Shown piece after piece: positions 55,934-64,000 of a stretch of 64,000 nt of DNA. Under the pieces are notes generated by a model, which saw only the letters and a list, made by a program, of their open reading frames with translations, was not told the origin of the DNA and did no database searches. The number at the start of each line of letters is the position of its first letter. Within the stretch, counting starts at the first letter, position 1. The position numbers and the translations under genes were made by a program. The DNA is from Caballeronia sp. Lep1P3 (GTDB lineage Bacteria; Pseudomonadota; Gammaproteobacteria; Burkholderiales; Burkholderiaceae). The stretch spans positions 558,001 through 622,000 of the forward strand of contig NZ_CP084266.1 of assembly GCF_022879595.1 (NCBI RefSeq), given 5' to 3'.

Positions 55934-56986
55934 TTACTCGCCCGCCGCTTCCTTTAACTGGTTGCGGCGGTATTCGCCTTGGCGCGTGAGCATCCAGCCG
56001 GGATATTCCGACGGCAACTGGCTCACTTCGTCGAGCGCGGCAAGTTCGTCGGCATTGAGCTTCACGTTGGTCGCCGCGATGTTGTCGTCGAGTTGCTCAA
56101 TGCGCTTCGCCCCGACGATCACGCTCGTCACGGCTTTCTGGTGCAGCAGCCACGCGAGCGCGATCTGCGCAACCGACACGCCCTTGGCATCGGCCATGCG
56201 GCGCATCGCGTCGATGCAATCGTAGGCGCGCTCCACGTTCACGGGCGGGAAATCGAACTTCGTGCGGCGGCTGCCTTCTTCCTTGCCGCCTTCGCGCGTG
56301 AACTTGCCCGACAGCAGGCCGCCCGCGAGCGGACTCCAGACCATCAGCCCGACGTTCTCGCTCTGCAATAGCGGCACGAGTTCGCGTTCCAGGTCGCGGC
56401 CGGCGATCGTGTAATACGCCTGCAGCGATTCGAAGCGCGCGAGGCCGAGCCGTTCCGAGATGCCGAGCGCCTTCATGATCTGCCACGCCGCCCAGTTCGA
56501 CACGCCGATATAGCGCACGTGTCCGTGCTGCACGAGCGTATCCAGCGCGCGCAGCGTTTCCTCGATCGGCGTGGCTGGATCGAAGCCGTGAATCTGGTAC
56601 AGATCGACGTGATCGAGCTGCAGGCGCGACAAACTCGCCTTCACGCCGTCGATGATGTGAAACCGCGACGCGCCGCGCGAATTGACGCTCTTCGTGCCCG
56701 CTTCCCCGAGAATCTTCGTCGCCACGACGACGTTCTCGCGCGGCACCTTGAGATTCTTGAGCGCTTGCCCGGTGATGATTTCCGACTGGCCATCGGCGTA
56801 GACATCGGCGGTATCGATGAAATTGATGCCCGCGTCGAGCGCGCGGCCGACGAGCTTGTCCGCATCGGCTTGCTGAAGCTGCCCGATGTTGTCCCAGATG
56901 CCGCCGCCACCGCCTCCGAAGGTCATCGTGCCGAGGCACAGTTCCGAGACGAAAAGGCCGGTGTTGCCGAATTTCTTGTAGCGCAT
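55934..56986 (-). CDS. aldo/keto reductase
   Basis: 350 residues. The N-terminal LGTMTFGGGG, the catalytic Asp-Tyr in FIDTADVYADG, Lys in VVATKILGE, His in DLYQIHGFDP, and the cofactor-binding NVGLMVWSPLAGG and TSVIVGAKRIEQLDDN show a full-length NADPH aldo/keto reductase. It reduces aldehydes or ketones in the cytoplasm. The open frame extends upstream to 57247 but the start at 56986 fits the family. It diverges from an AraC regulator, as in the yqhC-type arrangement where the regulator senses aldehydes. Confidence 0.92.
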   Translation of the reverse strand: MRYKKFGNTGLFVSELCLGTMTFGGGGGGIWDNIGQLQQADADKLVGRALDAGINFIDTADVYADGQSEIITGQALKNLKVPRENVVVATKILGEAGTKSVNSRGASRFHIIDGVKASLSRLQLDHVDLYQIHGFDPATPIEETLRALDTLVQHGHVRYIGVSNWAAWQIMKALGISERLGLARFESLQAYYTIAGRDLERELVPLLQSENVGLMVWSPLAGGLLSGKFTREGGKEEGSRRTKFDFPPVNVERAYDCIDAMRRMADAKGVSVAQIALAWLLHQKAVTSVIVGAKRIEQLDDNIAATNVKLNADELAALDEVSQLPSEYPGWMLTRQGEYRRNQLKEAAGE

Positions 56987-57173
56987 GCTTGGCTCCAAAG
57001 TGAACGGATGGACGTGACGCGGCTGCGGGAGAAACGCGGCGGCGCCACGCGCTGTGCAATGCAGTATCGTCCGGCAACGCGCGCCGTTCATAGCCTGATC
57101 CTGCCGAATCCTTGCCTTTTCCTGCAAACGCGGTGACGCGGCGCGCGCACGATCGCGCTCGCGCGAGTAAGCT

Positions 57174-58190
57174 ATGCCGACTCCTTCCACGCTCGAATCC
57201 CTTACGGAAATCATGGCGCTGAACGACACGCCCGGCATCGCCGGCAAAGAGGTACACGATCACTTCCCGCGTGCGCTCGATCCCGCGCTCGATCAGGCGC
57301 GGCTCGATCTCGTCGCGCTGCTCGACCGTTTCACCGCAGGCGCCGAAGGCTCGGTGGAAACGCCGGTGCCGGGCGTCTTTCTGCATCGCGTCATGAATCC
57401 CGGCGGTCCGAAACCCGGCATTCAGACGCCCGCGCTCGCGCTCATCGCGCAAGGCTCGAAGCGCGTGATCGTCGGGGAGGACGTCTATGTCTACGACCCG
57501 ATGCACTATCTCGTTTCGTCCGTCGATCTGCCGGTGATCGGCCAGGTGACGGTCGCGAGCGAAACCGAGCCGTATCTCGGCATGCGGCTGGAACTCGACG
57601 TCGAGGAAATCACGTCGCTGATTCAGGACGAGAACCTTCCGCCCGCGACGCAGACCGACGCCTCGCGCGGGCTTTTCGTCAACCGGCTCGGCACCTCGAT
57701 GCTCGACGCGGTGCTGCGCCTTTTGCGCCTCATCGACACGCCGGAAGACGTGCCGATCGTCGCGCCGCTCGTCAAGCGCGAAATCCTTTATCGGCTGCTG
57801 ACGAACGGCTCCGGCGCGCGCCTGCGCCAGATCGCGCTGCACGACAGTCAGACGCAGCGCATCGCGAAAGCCATCAAGCTCCTGCGCCAGAACTTCGATC
57901 AGCCGCTGCGCGTGGAGGACATCGCGAAGGACGTACACATGAGCGTGTCGTCGCTGCATCATCACTTCAAGGCGGTGACGGCCATGAGTCCGCTGCAATA
58001 TCAGAAGCAACTGCGTCTGCAGGAAGCGCGGCGGCTGATGCTGCTCGATATCGCCGATGCCGCGACCGCCGCCCATCGCGTGGGTTATGAGAGCGCGTCG
58101 CAGTTCAGCCGCGAGTACAGCCGGCTCTTCGGCGCGCCGCCGCTGCGCGACACGCGGCGCTGGCGCGACGCGGCGGCTGCGGGCGCCTGA
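57174..58190 (+). CDS. AraC-family transcriptional regulator
   Basis: 338 residues. An N-terminal AraC_N-type cupin domain (about 50-215: NPGGPKPGIQTPALALIAQG, VVGE then VYVYDP) precedes the two helix-turn-helix motifs (VEDIAKDVHMSVSSLHHHFK; VGYESASQFSREYSRLFGAP). ATGs at 57174 and 57213 are both possible starts; the first has a weak GAGTAAG site. Divergent from the aldo/keto reductase gene across 187 bases, it probably activates that gene in response to its substrate. Confidence 0.9.
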   Translation: MPTPSTLESLTEIMALNDTPGIAGKEVHDHFPRALDPALDQARLDLVALLDRFTAGAEGSVETPVPGVFLHRVMNPGGPKPGIQTPALALIAQGSKRVIVGEDVYVYDPMHYLVSSVDLPVIGQVTVASETEPYLGMRLELDVEEITSLIQDENLPPATQTDASRGLFVNRLGTSMLDAVLRLLRLIDTPEDVPIVAPLVKREILYRLLTNGSGARLRQIALHDSQTQRIAKAIKLLRQNFDQPLRVEDIAKDVHMSVSSLHHHFKAVTAMSPLQYQKQLRLQEARRLMLLDIADAATAAHRVGYESASQFSREYSRLFGAPPLRDTRRWRDAAAAGA

Positions 58191-58370
58191 AGCGCGGGGC
58201 ATCGGCGCATCACGAATACGAACAGGCCATGAGAAGGGCATTGCTGCATCGATTTATTTCATCGTCCGTGGAATAGCGCCGCGCTGCGGGCCGTTCCTCG
58301 GATACTTCTGCGTATCTTTACGCGACTTGGTTCACGCGACTCAACGCGACTCAACGAAAGGGAAGATGAA

Positions 58371-58742
58371 ATGAAGAAGCACATCCTGATGGGCCTCACC
58401 GCTGCCGGCGCGCTCGCGTGCCTCGCTTCGTCGGCCAACGCCGCCGCGCCGAAGGAATCGAACGGCATGTTCGTCGACGAAAACGGCATGACGCTCTACA
58501 CCTTCGACAAGGACACCAAGGGCAGCCCGAGCGCCTGCACGGGCGGCTGCGCGCAGGCGTGGCCCGCCGCGATGGCGACCGACTCCGACCAGCCGGGCGG
58601 CAAGTGGACGACCGAATCCGCCGATAACGGCAAGCAGTGGGCCTACGACGGCAAGCGCGTCTACCGCTTCTCGAAGGACACGAAGCCCGGCGACAAGAAT
58701 GGCGACAACTTCCGCAACGTCTGGCACGTCGTCAAACCCTGA
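58371..58742 (+). CDS. secreted COG4315/PF03640-type repeat protein
   Basis: 123 residues with an AAGGGAAG ribosome site. Signal peptide MKKHILMGLTAAGALACLAS (cut near NA-AAP), then two family repeats: FVDENGMTLYTFDKDTKGSP, with CTGGCAQAWPA, and WAYDGKRVYRFSKDTKPGDK. The two Cys may form a disulfide. These small periplasmic proteins often accompany ECF sigma/anti-sigma gene pairs, as here; function unknown. Just upstream, ACGCGACTCA is repeated twice head to tail (58334-58353), with a third imperfect copy at 58320. Confidence 0.85.
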   Translation: MKKHILMGLTAAGALACLASSANAAAPKESNGMFVDENGMTLYTFDKDTKGSPSACTGGCAQAWPAAMATDSDQPGGKWTTESADNGKQWAYDGKRVYRFSKDTKPGDKNGDNFRNVWHVVKP

Positions 58743-58791
58743 GCGTGTTCCGCCCCGCGCGGGATCGCCGGCTTTTTGCGCATTCACGCCC

Positions 58792-59310
58792 TTGAGCTTC
58801 GAAACGGATCTTCTCGCGCATTTGCCGCAGTTGCGCCGTTACGCGCGCGCACTGACGGGCGATCGTGCATGGGCCGACGATCTCGTGCAGGACGCGACCG
58901 AGCGCGCGCTCAATCGCGCGAGCGGCTTTCGCGCGGGCACGAACCTGCGCGCGTGGCTTTTCACGATCATGCGCAATCTCTATATCGATCAACTGCGCGG
59001 ACGGCGCGACATCGCCGTGGACGACGAAACCGCGCCCTGGCGACAGATGGCCGCGCCGCGCGGCGAAGTGGACGGCCTCGTGCTGCGCGACGTCCAGCGT
59101 GCGCTGTACTGTCTGCCGATCGAGCAACGCGAAGTGATGCTGCTCGTTTGCGTGGAAGAGATGAGCTATCAGGAGGCGTCGCAGGTGTTGAACGTGCCGG
59201 CCGGAACGGTCATGTCGCGGCTGTCGCGGGCGCGCGAGCATATGCGCGTGCTGCTGGGAGAAGAAGACGGGCGCCGCGCGTCGTCGCTGAAAGTGGTGAG
59301 GCGGTCATGA
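58792..59310 (+). CDS. ECF-type RNA polymerase sigma factor
   Basis: 172 residues if translation starts at the TTG at 58792, the only start that gives a normal ECF length; no clear ribosome site was seen, so expression may be coupled to the preceding gene. Region 2 (LTGDRAWADDLVQDATERAL, LRAWLFTIMRNLYID) and region 4 (LPIEQREVMLLVCVEEMSYQ, VPAGTVMSRLSRAREHMR) are intact, without an extra domain. It redirects RNA polymerase when released by its anti-sigma factor. It overlaps the anti-sigma start by ATGA. Its target may include the secreted gene upstream. Confidence 0.9.
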   Translation: MSFETDLLAHLPQLRRYARALTGDRAWADDLVQDATERALNRASGFRAGTNLRAWLFTIMRNLYIDQLRGRRDIAVDDETAPWRQMAAPRGEVDGLVLRDVQRALYCLPIEQREVMLLVCVEEMSYQEASQVLNVPAGTVMSRLSRAREHMRVLLGEEDGRRASSLKVVRRS

Positions 59311-60098
59311 CGCGTGAAGACCCGCCCCGCGCCGACAACGATCACGACCACGACCACGATCACGCGCGCGATATGCAGGCGCTGTCCGCCTATATCGACG
59401 ACGAACTCCCGCGCGACGAGCGCGAGGCGATTGGACAGCGCATCGAGAGCGATCCCGCGTCGCAGGCTACCGTCGACGCATATCGGGCGCAGGACAACGC
59501 ATTGCGCGCGCTCTTCGCGCAAGGTCAGGCGGAGCCTCAGGTCATCGTCATGCGGCCACGCGCGCGGCAGCGGTATCTGCTTGCGGCGTGCTGGCTCGCC
59601 GTCGGGCTCGCGTGCGGGTTTCTGCTCCACATGCTCTTGCCGACGTTAGGCGAGCCGCGCGCGCGCTTCGCCGAACGCGCCGACATCGCCTATGCCGTCT
59701 ATGCGCCGGAAGAGCGGCATGCGGTGGAGGTCGCGGCATCGCAGCAGGATCATCTGGTGAACTGGCTATCGAAGCGGCTGAACCGCACGCTCACGATTCC
59801 GTCGCTTAGCGAATACGGTTTTCAGCTCGTGGGCGGGCGCTTGCTGCCCGGCGAGGAAGGACCGGCCGCGCAGTTCATGTATCAAAACGCCGCGGGCGAG
59901 CGCCTCACGCTCTACATGACGACAGTCGCGCGCAACGACGCGAAAATCAGAATGCTGCGCGACGGCCCGCGCACGACTTACTACTGGGCATACAACAGCG
60001 TGGGCTATGCGCTCTCGGGACAGATCGGCGAGGCGAAGCTGCAGGCGATTGCCTACGACACCTGCAAGGAACTCGGCGGCGATCCGAAGAACTGGTGA
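59307..60098 (+). CDS. anti-sigma factor, transmembrane, with a His/Asp-rich N-terminus
   Basis: 263 residues. Residues 12-20 form alternating Asp and His (DHDHDHDHA), a possible metal site; the zinc-anti-sigma H-x3-C-x2-C motif is absent. The following helix (ALSAYIDDELPRDEREAIGQ) is typical of anti-sigma N-terminal domains that bind region 2/4. One membrane helix lies near 90-113 (LLAACWLAVGLACGFLLHML), and the C-terminal part (from 120) is periplasmic with YGFQLVGGRLLPGEEGPAAQ. It overlaps the sigma gene by ATGA. The signal is unknown, but periplasmic metal or oxidative stress would fit. Confidence 0.82.
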   Translation: MTREDPPRADNDHDHDHDHARDMQALSAYIDDELPRDEREAIGQRIESDPASQATVDAYRAQDNALRALFAQGQAEPQVIVMRPRARQRYLLAACWLAVGLACGFLLHMLLPTLGEPRARFAERADIAYAVYAPEERHAVEVAASQQDHLVNWLSKRLNRTLTIPSLSEYGFQLVGGRLLPGEEGPAAQFMYQNAAGERLTLYMTTVARNDAKIRMLRDGPRTTYYWAYNSVGYALSGQIGEAKLQAIAYDTCKELGGDPKNW

Positions 60099-60116
60099 TT
60101 CACCGCGCCAGAACGG

Positions 60117-60152
60117 AAAAAGCCGCAGCGACGAAACGCGCTGCGGCTTTTT
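60117..60152. terminator. perfect bidirectional terminator
   Basis: AAAAAGCCGCAGCG (60117-60130) pairs exactly with CGCTGCGGCTTTTT (60139-60152); the 14-base-pair stem with an 8-base loop has T-runs on both strands. It serves the convergent anti-sigma gene and the His-rich protein gene. Confidence 0.95.
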
Positions 60153-60169
60153 CATGGGTCGACAGGCGA

Positions 60170-60385
60170 TCAATAACGATGCGCGCCCGCGTGCGAGTGG
60201 TGACGCTCCCATTCGGCACGCTGCCAGTAGCGATGGCCGTCCCAGTAACGGTCGCCGTGCCAGCCCACCTTCACCGCATGATGGGACATGTGATGGACTT
60301 CGGCGGATGCCACGTTCGCGAGACCTAAGCCCAGCGATGCGGCGATAGAAGCGATCAGGACGCTCTTCTTCGTAATGTTCAGCAT
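60170..60385 (-). CDS. secreted His/Trp/Tyr-rich small protein
   Basis: 71 residues with a GAAGGAGC ribosome site. Signal peptide through about residue 27 (ASLGLGLANVASA), then a mature chain rich in His, Trp and Tyr: EVHHMSHHAVKVGWHGDRYW, DGHRYW, HHSHAGAHRY. It holds eleven His in the mature part, which suggests metal binding (Ni, Cu or Zn) in the periplasm. The longer in-frame start to 60493 overlaps the small lipoprotein gene and lacks a signal. Function unknown. Confidence 0.72.
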   Translation of the reverse strand: MLNITKKSVLIASIAASLGLGLANVASAEVHHMSHHAVKVGWHGDRYWDGHRYWQRAEWERHHSHAGAHRY

Positions 60386-60452
60386 GGTTTTGCTCCTTCG
60401 AGTTTTTGTGGATGCCCGCGCGTTCGTGCGGCGTTTCTTCGGCGTGACCGTT

Positions 60453-60569
60453 CTAGCGGTAATAGTCGTGATGATGGTGATAACCGCCATCACCGGGCAC
60501 GATGATGCAGCCCGAAAGCGTGCTACCCAGCAACACGCTCAGTACCGCGAGAATCGCTAACTTCTTCAT
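60453..60569 (-). CDS. very small His-rich lipoprotein (38 residues)
   Basis: A 38-residue reading frame with a GGAGAAACCC ribosome site. It begins MKKLAILAVLSVLLGSTLSG and has a lipobox LSGC at Cys21, followed by IIVPGDGGYHHHHDYYR. The C-terminus has four consecutive His next to acidic and Tyr residues, suggesting a metal-binding tail on a lipid anchor. It is 67 bases upstream of the His-rich gene at 60170 and likely co-transcribed. The gene is too short for ordinary ORF calling and may be missed. Confidence 0.7.
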   Translation of the reverse strand: MKKLAILAVLSVLLGSTLSGCIIVPGDGGYHHHHDYYR

Positions 60570-60714
60570 GGGTTTCTCCGAGTGAATCCGTGGAAACCAA
60601 TTTAGCCGTTAGCAAAATGACAAGCCGTGTTCCTTTGTAAGCAAAAGTGTTGCCTGAAATATTCACAACACCGGCTTACGAAACAATCCGCAACGCGAAA
60701 GGCGTCGACCATGC

Positions 60715-61137
60715 TCAGCGCACGATCTTCGGCTTCAGATTCGGCGTGAGCGATACGCCGACCACTTGTCCGTCGCGCACGCCGCACCGGCTATCGACGC
60801 GCGTCCATTGCGCCTTGCCGCGCGCCTTCGCGAAGGCACGCATCACGATGACCTTGTCGACCGGAATCGGGTTCGTCGCGCTGAGCACCGGCGCGTCGTC
60901 GTCGATCTTCGCGGAGAGCACGCGGCGGTCCGGGACGATCAGCGTGTCGTACTTGGGCGCGTCCTCGACCCAGCGATCGAATGCGGCGACGCATTGCACG
61001 ACGGTGTCGGGAACATGGAGGCGCGTGAGATACGAATAGTCTTCGGCGGGATCGGGCGTCTCTTGAGCCTCGGCAAACTGAAAGAGCGACGCCGAGAGTA
61101 AAAGCGCGGCAAGCGCAGGAGCGAACAGGAATTTCAT
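60715..61137 (-). CDS. secreted protein of unknown function
   Basis: 140 residues. A signal peptide (MKFLFAPALAALLLSASLFQ, cut near AEA-QE) precedes a soluble domain: VVQCVAAFDRWVEDAPKYDT, VLSATNPIPVDKVIVMRAFA, WTRVDSRCGVRDGQVVGVSL, with two Cys that may pair. The pattern recalls proteins I have seen only as Burkholderiales hypotheticals. The upstream start at 61182 gives a basic extension and was not used. It stands alone on the minus strand. Confidence 0.65.
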   Translation of the reverse strand: MKFLFAPALAALLLSASLFQFAEAQETPDPAEDYSYLTRLHVPDTVVQCVAAFDRWVEDAPKYDTLIVPDRRVLSAKIDDDAPVLSATNPIPVDKVIVMRAFAKARGKAQWTRVDSRCGVRDGQVVGVSLTPNLKPKIVR

Positions 61138-61384
61138 GCGGTGTCGATGGCGGCAGGAACGAGAAGAACGAAGGGCGCGCATCGCCAGGCGCGGGACGAA
61201 GGCGAGTGCTTGACCGAACCGTGAAGAGCGCGCGCCTCTTTTCGAGATAGGCGCGAAGTATACCGTGCGAGATTTTTTCGCGTCCAGCGCATTGCATTTT
61301 GAATGCAGATCGAAAGCACTTGCCGCGCGTTGTATTCTTTATGCCGATCGGCGGAGATGCCGGCAGCCTTTGGCCGAGGTCATC

Positions 61385-61945
61385 ATGAAGCGAGTGCGAT
61401 GGTCGCAGAGAGACGGGGCGGGGCTCGAATATGTCGCGCTCGATGCGCGGCCCGATGCCGTCGTGATCGAGAGCACGATCGTCGGCGAGAGCGAAGCCGA
61501 CGCGTTCGGCGCGATGTATCGCATCGAATGCGATGCGCGCTGGCAGGTCACGCGCCTTGCCGTGAAACTCGCGGGCGGCGCGGCCATCGACCTGACGCGC
61601 AAGGACGGCGACAACGGCGCGGCGCACGCATGGACCGACGCGAGCGGCGCGCCGCAGGAAGGCTTGCGCGGCTGCATCGACGTGGACATCAGCGCGACGC
61701 CTTTCACCAACACGCTGCCCATACGCCGCCTGCAATTGCAGCCGGGCGAACGCCGCGTGATCCGCGTCGTCTATGTACACGTTCCGGCGATGAACGTGCG
61801 CGCCGTCGAGCAGGCCTATACGTGTCTCGATGCGGATGGCCGCTACCGTTTCGAAGGCCTCGACACGGGTTTCAGCGCGGAGATAACGGTCGATCAGGAC
61901 GGCCTCGTCGTCGATTATCCCGGCCTCTTCAAGCGGATCGCGTAA
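61385..61945 (+). CDS. putative glycolipid-binding protein (PF06475-like)
   Basis: 186 residues. It begins MKRVRWSQRDGAGLEYVALD; later segments are VVIESTIVGESEADAFGAMY, ATPFTNTLPIRRLQLQPGER, and AEITVDQDGLVVDYPGLFKR. This is the pattern of the putative glycolipid-binding family, a beta-rich cytoplasmic protein of unknown role. The ATG at 61385 follows GAGGTCATC; the open frame to 61265 is without family similarity. It lies 55 bases before selD. Confidence 0.8.
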   Translation: MKRVRWSQRDGAGLEYVALDARPDAVVIESTIVGESEADAFGAMYRIECDARWQVTRLAVKLAGGAAIDLTRKDGDNGAAHAWTDASGAPQEGLRGCIDVDISATPFTNTLPIRRLQLQPGERRVIRVVYVHVPAMNVRAVEQAYTCLDADGRYRFEGLDTGFSAEITVDQDGLVVDYPGLFKRIA

Positions 61946-62000
61946 AGGCGCGCGCGGCGCGAAGCGGCGATAATGCCGTTCATCGACCGACTTTTTTCGC

Positions 62001-63104
62001 ATGGTTCCAACGATGACCGACTCCGCATTCAAGAACGACCCGGCACACGCGCCGCGCCTCACGAGCCTCTCGCACGGCGGCGGCTGCGGCTGCAAGATCG
62101 CGCCTGGCCTGCTCGCCGACCTGCTTAAGCGCAGCGCGCCGCTGCCGGCGTTCCCGAATCTTCTCGTCGGCAACGACACCGCCGACGATGCTGCCGTCTA
62201 CAAGCTCAACGATGAGCAGGCCATCGTCGCGACGACGGACTTTTTCATGCCGATCGTCGACGATCCCTTCGATTTCGGCCGCATCGCCGCGACCAACGCG
62301 CTCTCCGATGTCTATGCGATGGGCGGCAAGCCGATCCTCGCGCTCGCGCTCGTCGGCATGCCGATCAACGTGCTGCCGCACGAAGTGATCGCAGAGGTGC
62401 TGAAGGGCGGCGAATCGGTGTGCGCGGAGGCGGGCATTCCGGTCGCGGGCGGGCATTCCATCGACTCCGTCGAGCCGATTTACGGGCTCGCGGCGCTCGG
62501 CATCGTGCATCCTTCGCGCGTGAAGCGTAACGCCGCCGCGCGCGCGGGCGACGTGCTGATTCTCGGCAAGCCGCTCGGCGTTGGCGTGCTGTCGGCGGCA
62601 CTCAAGAAAGACAAGCTCGACGCCGCCGGCTATGCCGCGATGATCGCCGCGACGACCAAGCTGAACCGCCCCGGCGCGGACCTCGCGCAACTCGACGGCG
62701 TGCATGCGCTGACCGATGTCACCGGCTTCGGCCTGCTCGGTCACACGCTCGAACTCGCGCGCGGCGCGGGCCTCACGGCGCGCATCCGCTATGCGGACCT
62801 GCCGTGGCTGCCGCAGGTTCAGGACTTCGTGCGCGCGGGCACTTTCACGGGCGCATCGGGGCGCAACTGGGCGGCCTACGGCGCGGATGTTTTCCTCAGC
62901 GATTCGCTCAGTGACTCGCTCGACGTTTCAATCGAAGCGGCCCGCGCCTTGCTCACCGATCCGCAGACATCGGGCGGCCTGCTCGTGTCGTGCGCGCCGC
63001 AAGCGGTCGACGACGTGCTCGCGATCTTCCGCGCCGACGGCTTCGGCGAGGCAGCGGTCATCGGCGAGATGACGAATGGCGCGGGCCGCGTCGAGGTGCG
63101 ATAA
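62001..63104 (+). CDS. selD: selenide, water dikinase
   Basis: 367 residues from the first ATG; a second ATG at 62013 is also possible. The N-terminal motif HGGGCGCKI holds the essential Cys (29) and Lys (32); DDAAVYKL, the ATP-binding TDFFMPIVDDPFDFGRIAAT and the ending PQTSGGLLVSC follow. It uses ATP and selenide to make selenophosphate for selenocysteine and tRNA 2-selenouridine. The active residue is Cys (TGC), not selenocysteine. selA, selB and mnmH are not in the window. It precedes the CDF gene by 34 bases. Confidence 0.95.
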   Translation: MVPTMTDSAFKNDPAHAPRLTSLSHGGGCGCKIAPGLLADLLKRSAPLPAFPNLLVGNDTADDAAVYKLNDEQAIVATTDFFMPIVDDPFDFGRIAATNALSDVYAMGGKPILALALVGMPINVLPHEVIAEVLKGGESVCAEAGIPVAGGHSIDSVEPIYGLAALGIVHPSRVKRNAAARAGDVLILGKPLGVGVLSAALKKDKLDAAGYAAMIAATTKLNRPGADLAQLDGVHALTDVTGFGLLGHTLELARGAGLTARIRYADLPWLPQVQDFVRAGTFTGASGRNWAAYGADVFLSDSLSDSLDVSIEAARALLTDPQTSGGLLVSCAPQAVDDVLAIFRADGFGEAAVIGEMTNGAGRVEVR

Positions 63105-63138
63105 CGCCGCTTCCATTCACAACGATCAGCAGGTGGAC

Positions 63139-64000
63139 ATGAAGGAAGAATCGCCGAAAGCTATCTTCTACGCGCTCGCCGCGAACCTGGGCATCGCCGT
63201 CTGCAAGTTCGGCGCGGCTGCGTTCACCGGCTCGGGCGCGATGTTCGCCGAAGCCATTCATTCCACCGCCGACTGCGGCAATCAACTGCTGCTGCTTCTC
63301 GGCCTCAAGCGCTCGCAGGCGCCGGCCAATGCGCTGCATCCGCTCGGCTCGGGGCGCGAAGTCTATTTTTATGCGCTCGTCGTCGCGCTGCTGCTGTTTT
63401 TCGTGGGTGGGGCGTTCTCCGTGTACGAGGGCGCGCATCGGCTCATGCAGCGTGAACCGTTGACCAATCCCATCGTCGCGCTCGTGATTCTGGGCGTATC
63501 CGTCGTGCTCGAAGCGTTCTCGCTGGCGGGCGCCATGCGCGAGATTCGCAAGACCACGCCGAACAAATCCTTGTGGCGATGGTTCCGCGAGACGCGCGAA
63601 TCGGAATTGCTCGTCGTCGCGGGCGAGGACGTGGCGGCGCTCGCGGGCCTGGCCATCGCGTTCTCGGCGGTGCTGCTCACGATGATCACCGGCAATCCCG
63701 CGTTCGACGCAGCCGGATCCATCGGCGTGGGCGTGCTGCTCATGGTGATCGCGTTTCTGGTCGCGCGCGAAGTGAAGTCGATGATCGTCGGCGAATCCGC
63801 AAGTCCCGAAGTGCGCAAGGCCATCGACGCATATCTGCGCGGCAGGCCCGAAGTCACGCGCATCATGAGTCTCATCACGCTGCAATGGGGCAAGCACATC
63901 GTGGTCGCAGTGCAGGCCGAGATGATCGATTACGCGAGCGGCCGCGCCATGATCGACGCAATCAACGTGATCGAAGACGATTTGCAGCGCGCCTTTCCTC
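63139..64000 (+). CDS. cation diffusion facilitator family transporter (partial, cut by window end)
   Basis: The reading frame is open for 287 codons to the window edge without a stop. It begins MKEESPKAIFYALAANLGIA and has six-helix CDF character: membrane segment 2 carries AEAIHSTADCGNQ with the H-x-x-x-D metal site, segment 5 carries GEDVAALAGLA with the second Asp pair, and a basic cytoplasmic loop lies between. A cytosolic ferredoxin-like domain starts near 215 (ESASPEVRKAIDAYLRGRPE). It probably exports Zn2+, Co2+ or similar in exchange for protons. It may be co-transcribed with selD. Confidence 0.9.
   Translation, partial: MKEESPKAIFYALAANLGIAVCKFGAAAFTGSGAMFAEAIHSTADCGNQLLLLLGLKRSQAPANALHPLGSGREVYFYALVVALLLFFVGGAFSVYEGAHRLMQREPLTNPIVALVILGVSVVLEAFSLAGAMREIRKTTPNKSLWRWFRETRESELLVVAGEDVAALAGLAIAFSAVLLTMITGNPAFDAAGSIGVGVLLMVIAFLVAREVKSMIVGESASPEVRKAIDAYLRGRPEVTRIMSLITLQWGKHIVVAVQAEMIDYASGRAMIDAINVIEDDLQRAFP

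Noticed and set aside
57174..58190. AraC gene considered as PobR, the activator of pobA
   Set aside because: It is divergent from an aldo/keto reductase and more than 2 kb from pobA, with an AraC_N-type sensor domain; the aldehyde-type regulator assignment fits better.

Overview
The window reads as chromosomal DNA of a high-GC beta-proteobacterium of the Burkholderiaceae, most like Paraburkholderia or Caballeronia. The clues are strong G/C preference at third codon positions and the mix of genes: phosphoketolase with acetate kinase, a phasin, PobA, an MprF/AcvB pair, a PvdQ-type acylase, many LysR/GntR/AraC regulators, and small secreted proteins of a Burkholderia style. The genus is an inference. 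I see no rRNA, tRNA, CRISPR array, phage or intact insertion sequence. Genes are densely packed, and several operons are joined by ATGA or TGATG overlaps.

Layout. 1-5.2 kb: a thioesterase, a LysR regulator and an operon of CoA-transferase, HMG-CoA-lyase-type enzyme and MFS carrier, which looks like a branched-acid catabolic route. 5.3-8.8 kb: ackA and phosphoketolase on the minus strand, together making acetate and ATP from sugar phosphates. 9-10.3 kb: a glycosyltransferase with two similar halves. 10.4-14.8 kb: the large helicase Lhr. 14.8-18.4 kb: three tandem small proteins sharing a double-glycine leader, divergent from a membrane Ser/Thr kinase; this is the least explained and most interesting part. 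18.4-24.3 kb: phasin, small membrane protein with an FNR-type box, Crp/Fnr regulator, EnvZ/OmpR-type two-component pair, and small secreted or unknown proteins. 24.3-25.9 kb: a beta-keto acid cleavage enzyme closed by a strong terminator, then the relic of a trimeric autotransporter adhesin.

26-33.1 kb: a GntR regulator, a DapA-family aldolase/synthase, a four-gene ABC importer and a mutarotase-like epimerase. Three similar candidate operators tie the promoters together, which suggests one sugar or sugar-acid regulon. 33.1-35.5 kb: a degenerate receiver protein, a frameshifted LuxR-type response regulator and two lipoproteins. 35.8-39.8 kb: mprF-acvB, for making, flipping and trimming lysyl-phosphatidylglycerol. 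39.8-48.5 kb: small proteins, an Ntn-hydrolase acylase lipoprotein, an M20 peptidase, an Ldh2-type dehydrogenase behind a GntR-type palindrome, an epimerase, a LysR regulator and a RidA protein.

48.5-58.2 kb: an AcpA-like phosphoesterase, a TauE/SafE permease, a glycogen-debranching-type glucosidase, pobA, an SDR, and an aldo/keto reductase divergent from an AraC regulator. 58.3-60.1 kb: a secreted COG4315-type protein with an ECF sigma factor and a His/Asp-rich anti-sigma factor, closed by a perfect bidirectional terminator. 60.1-64 kb: small His-rich secreted proteins including a 38-residue lipoprotein, a putative glycolipid-binding protein, selD, and a cation-diffusion-facilitator transporter cut by the window edge.
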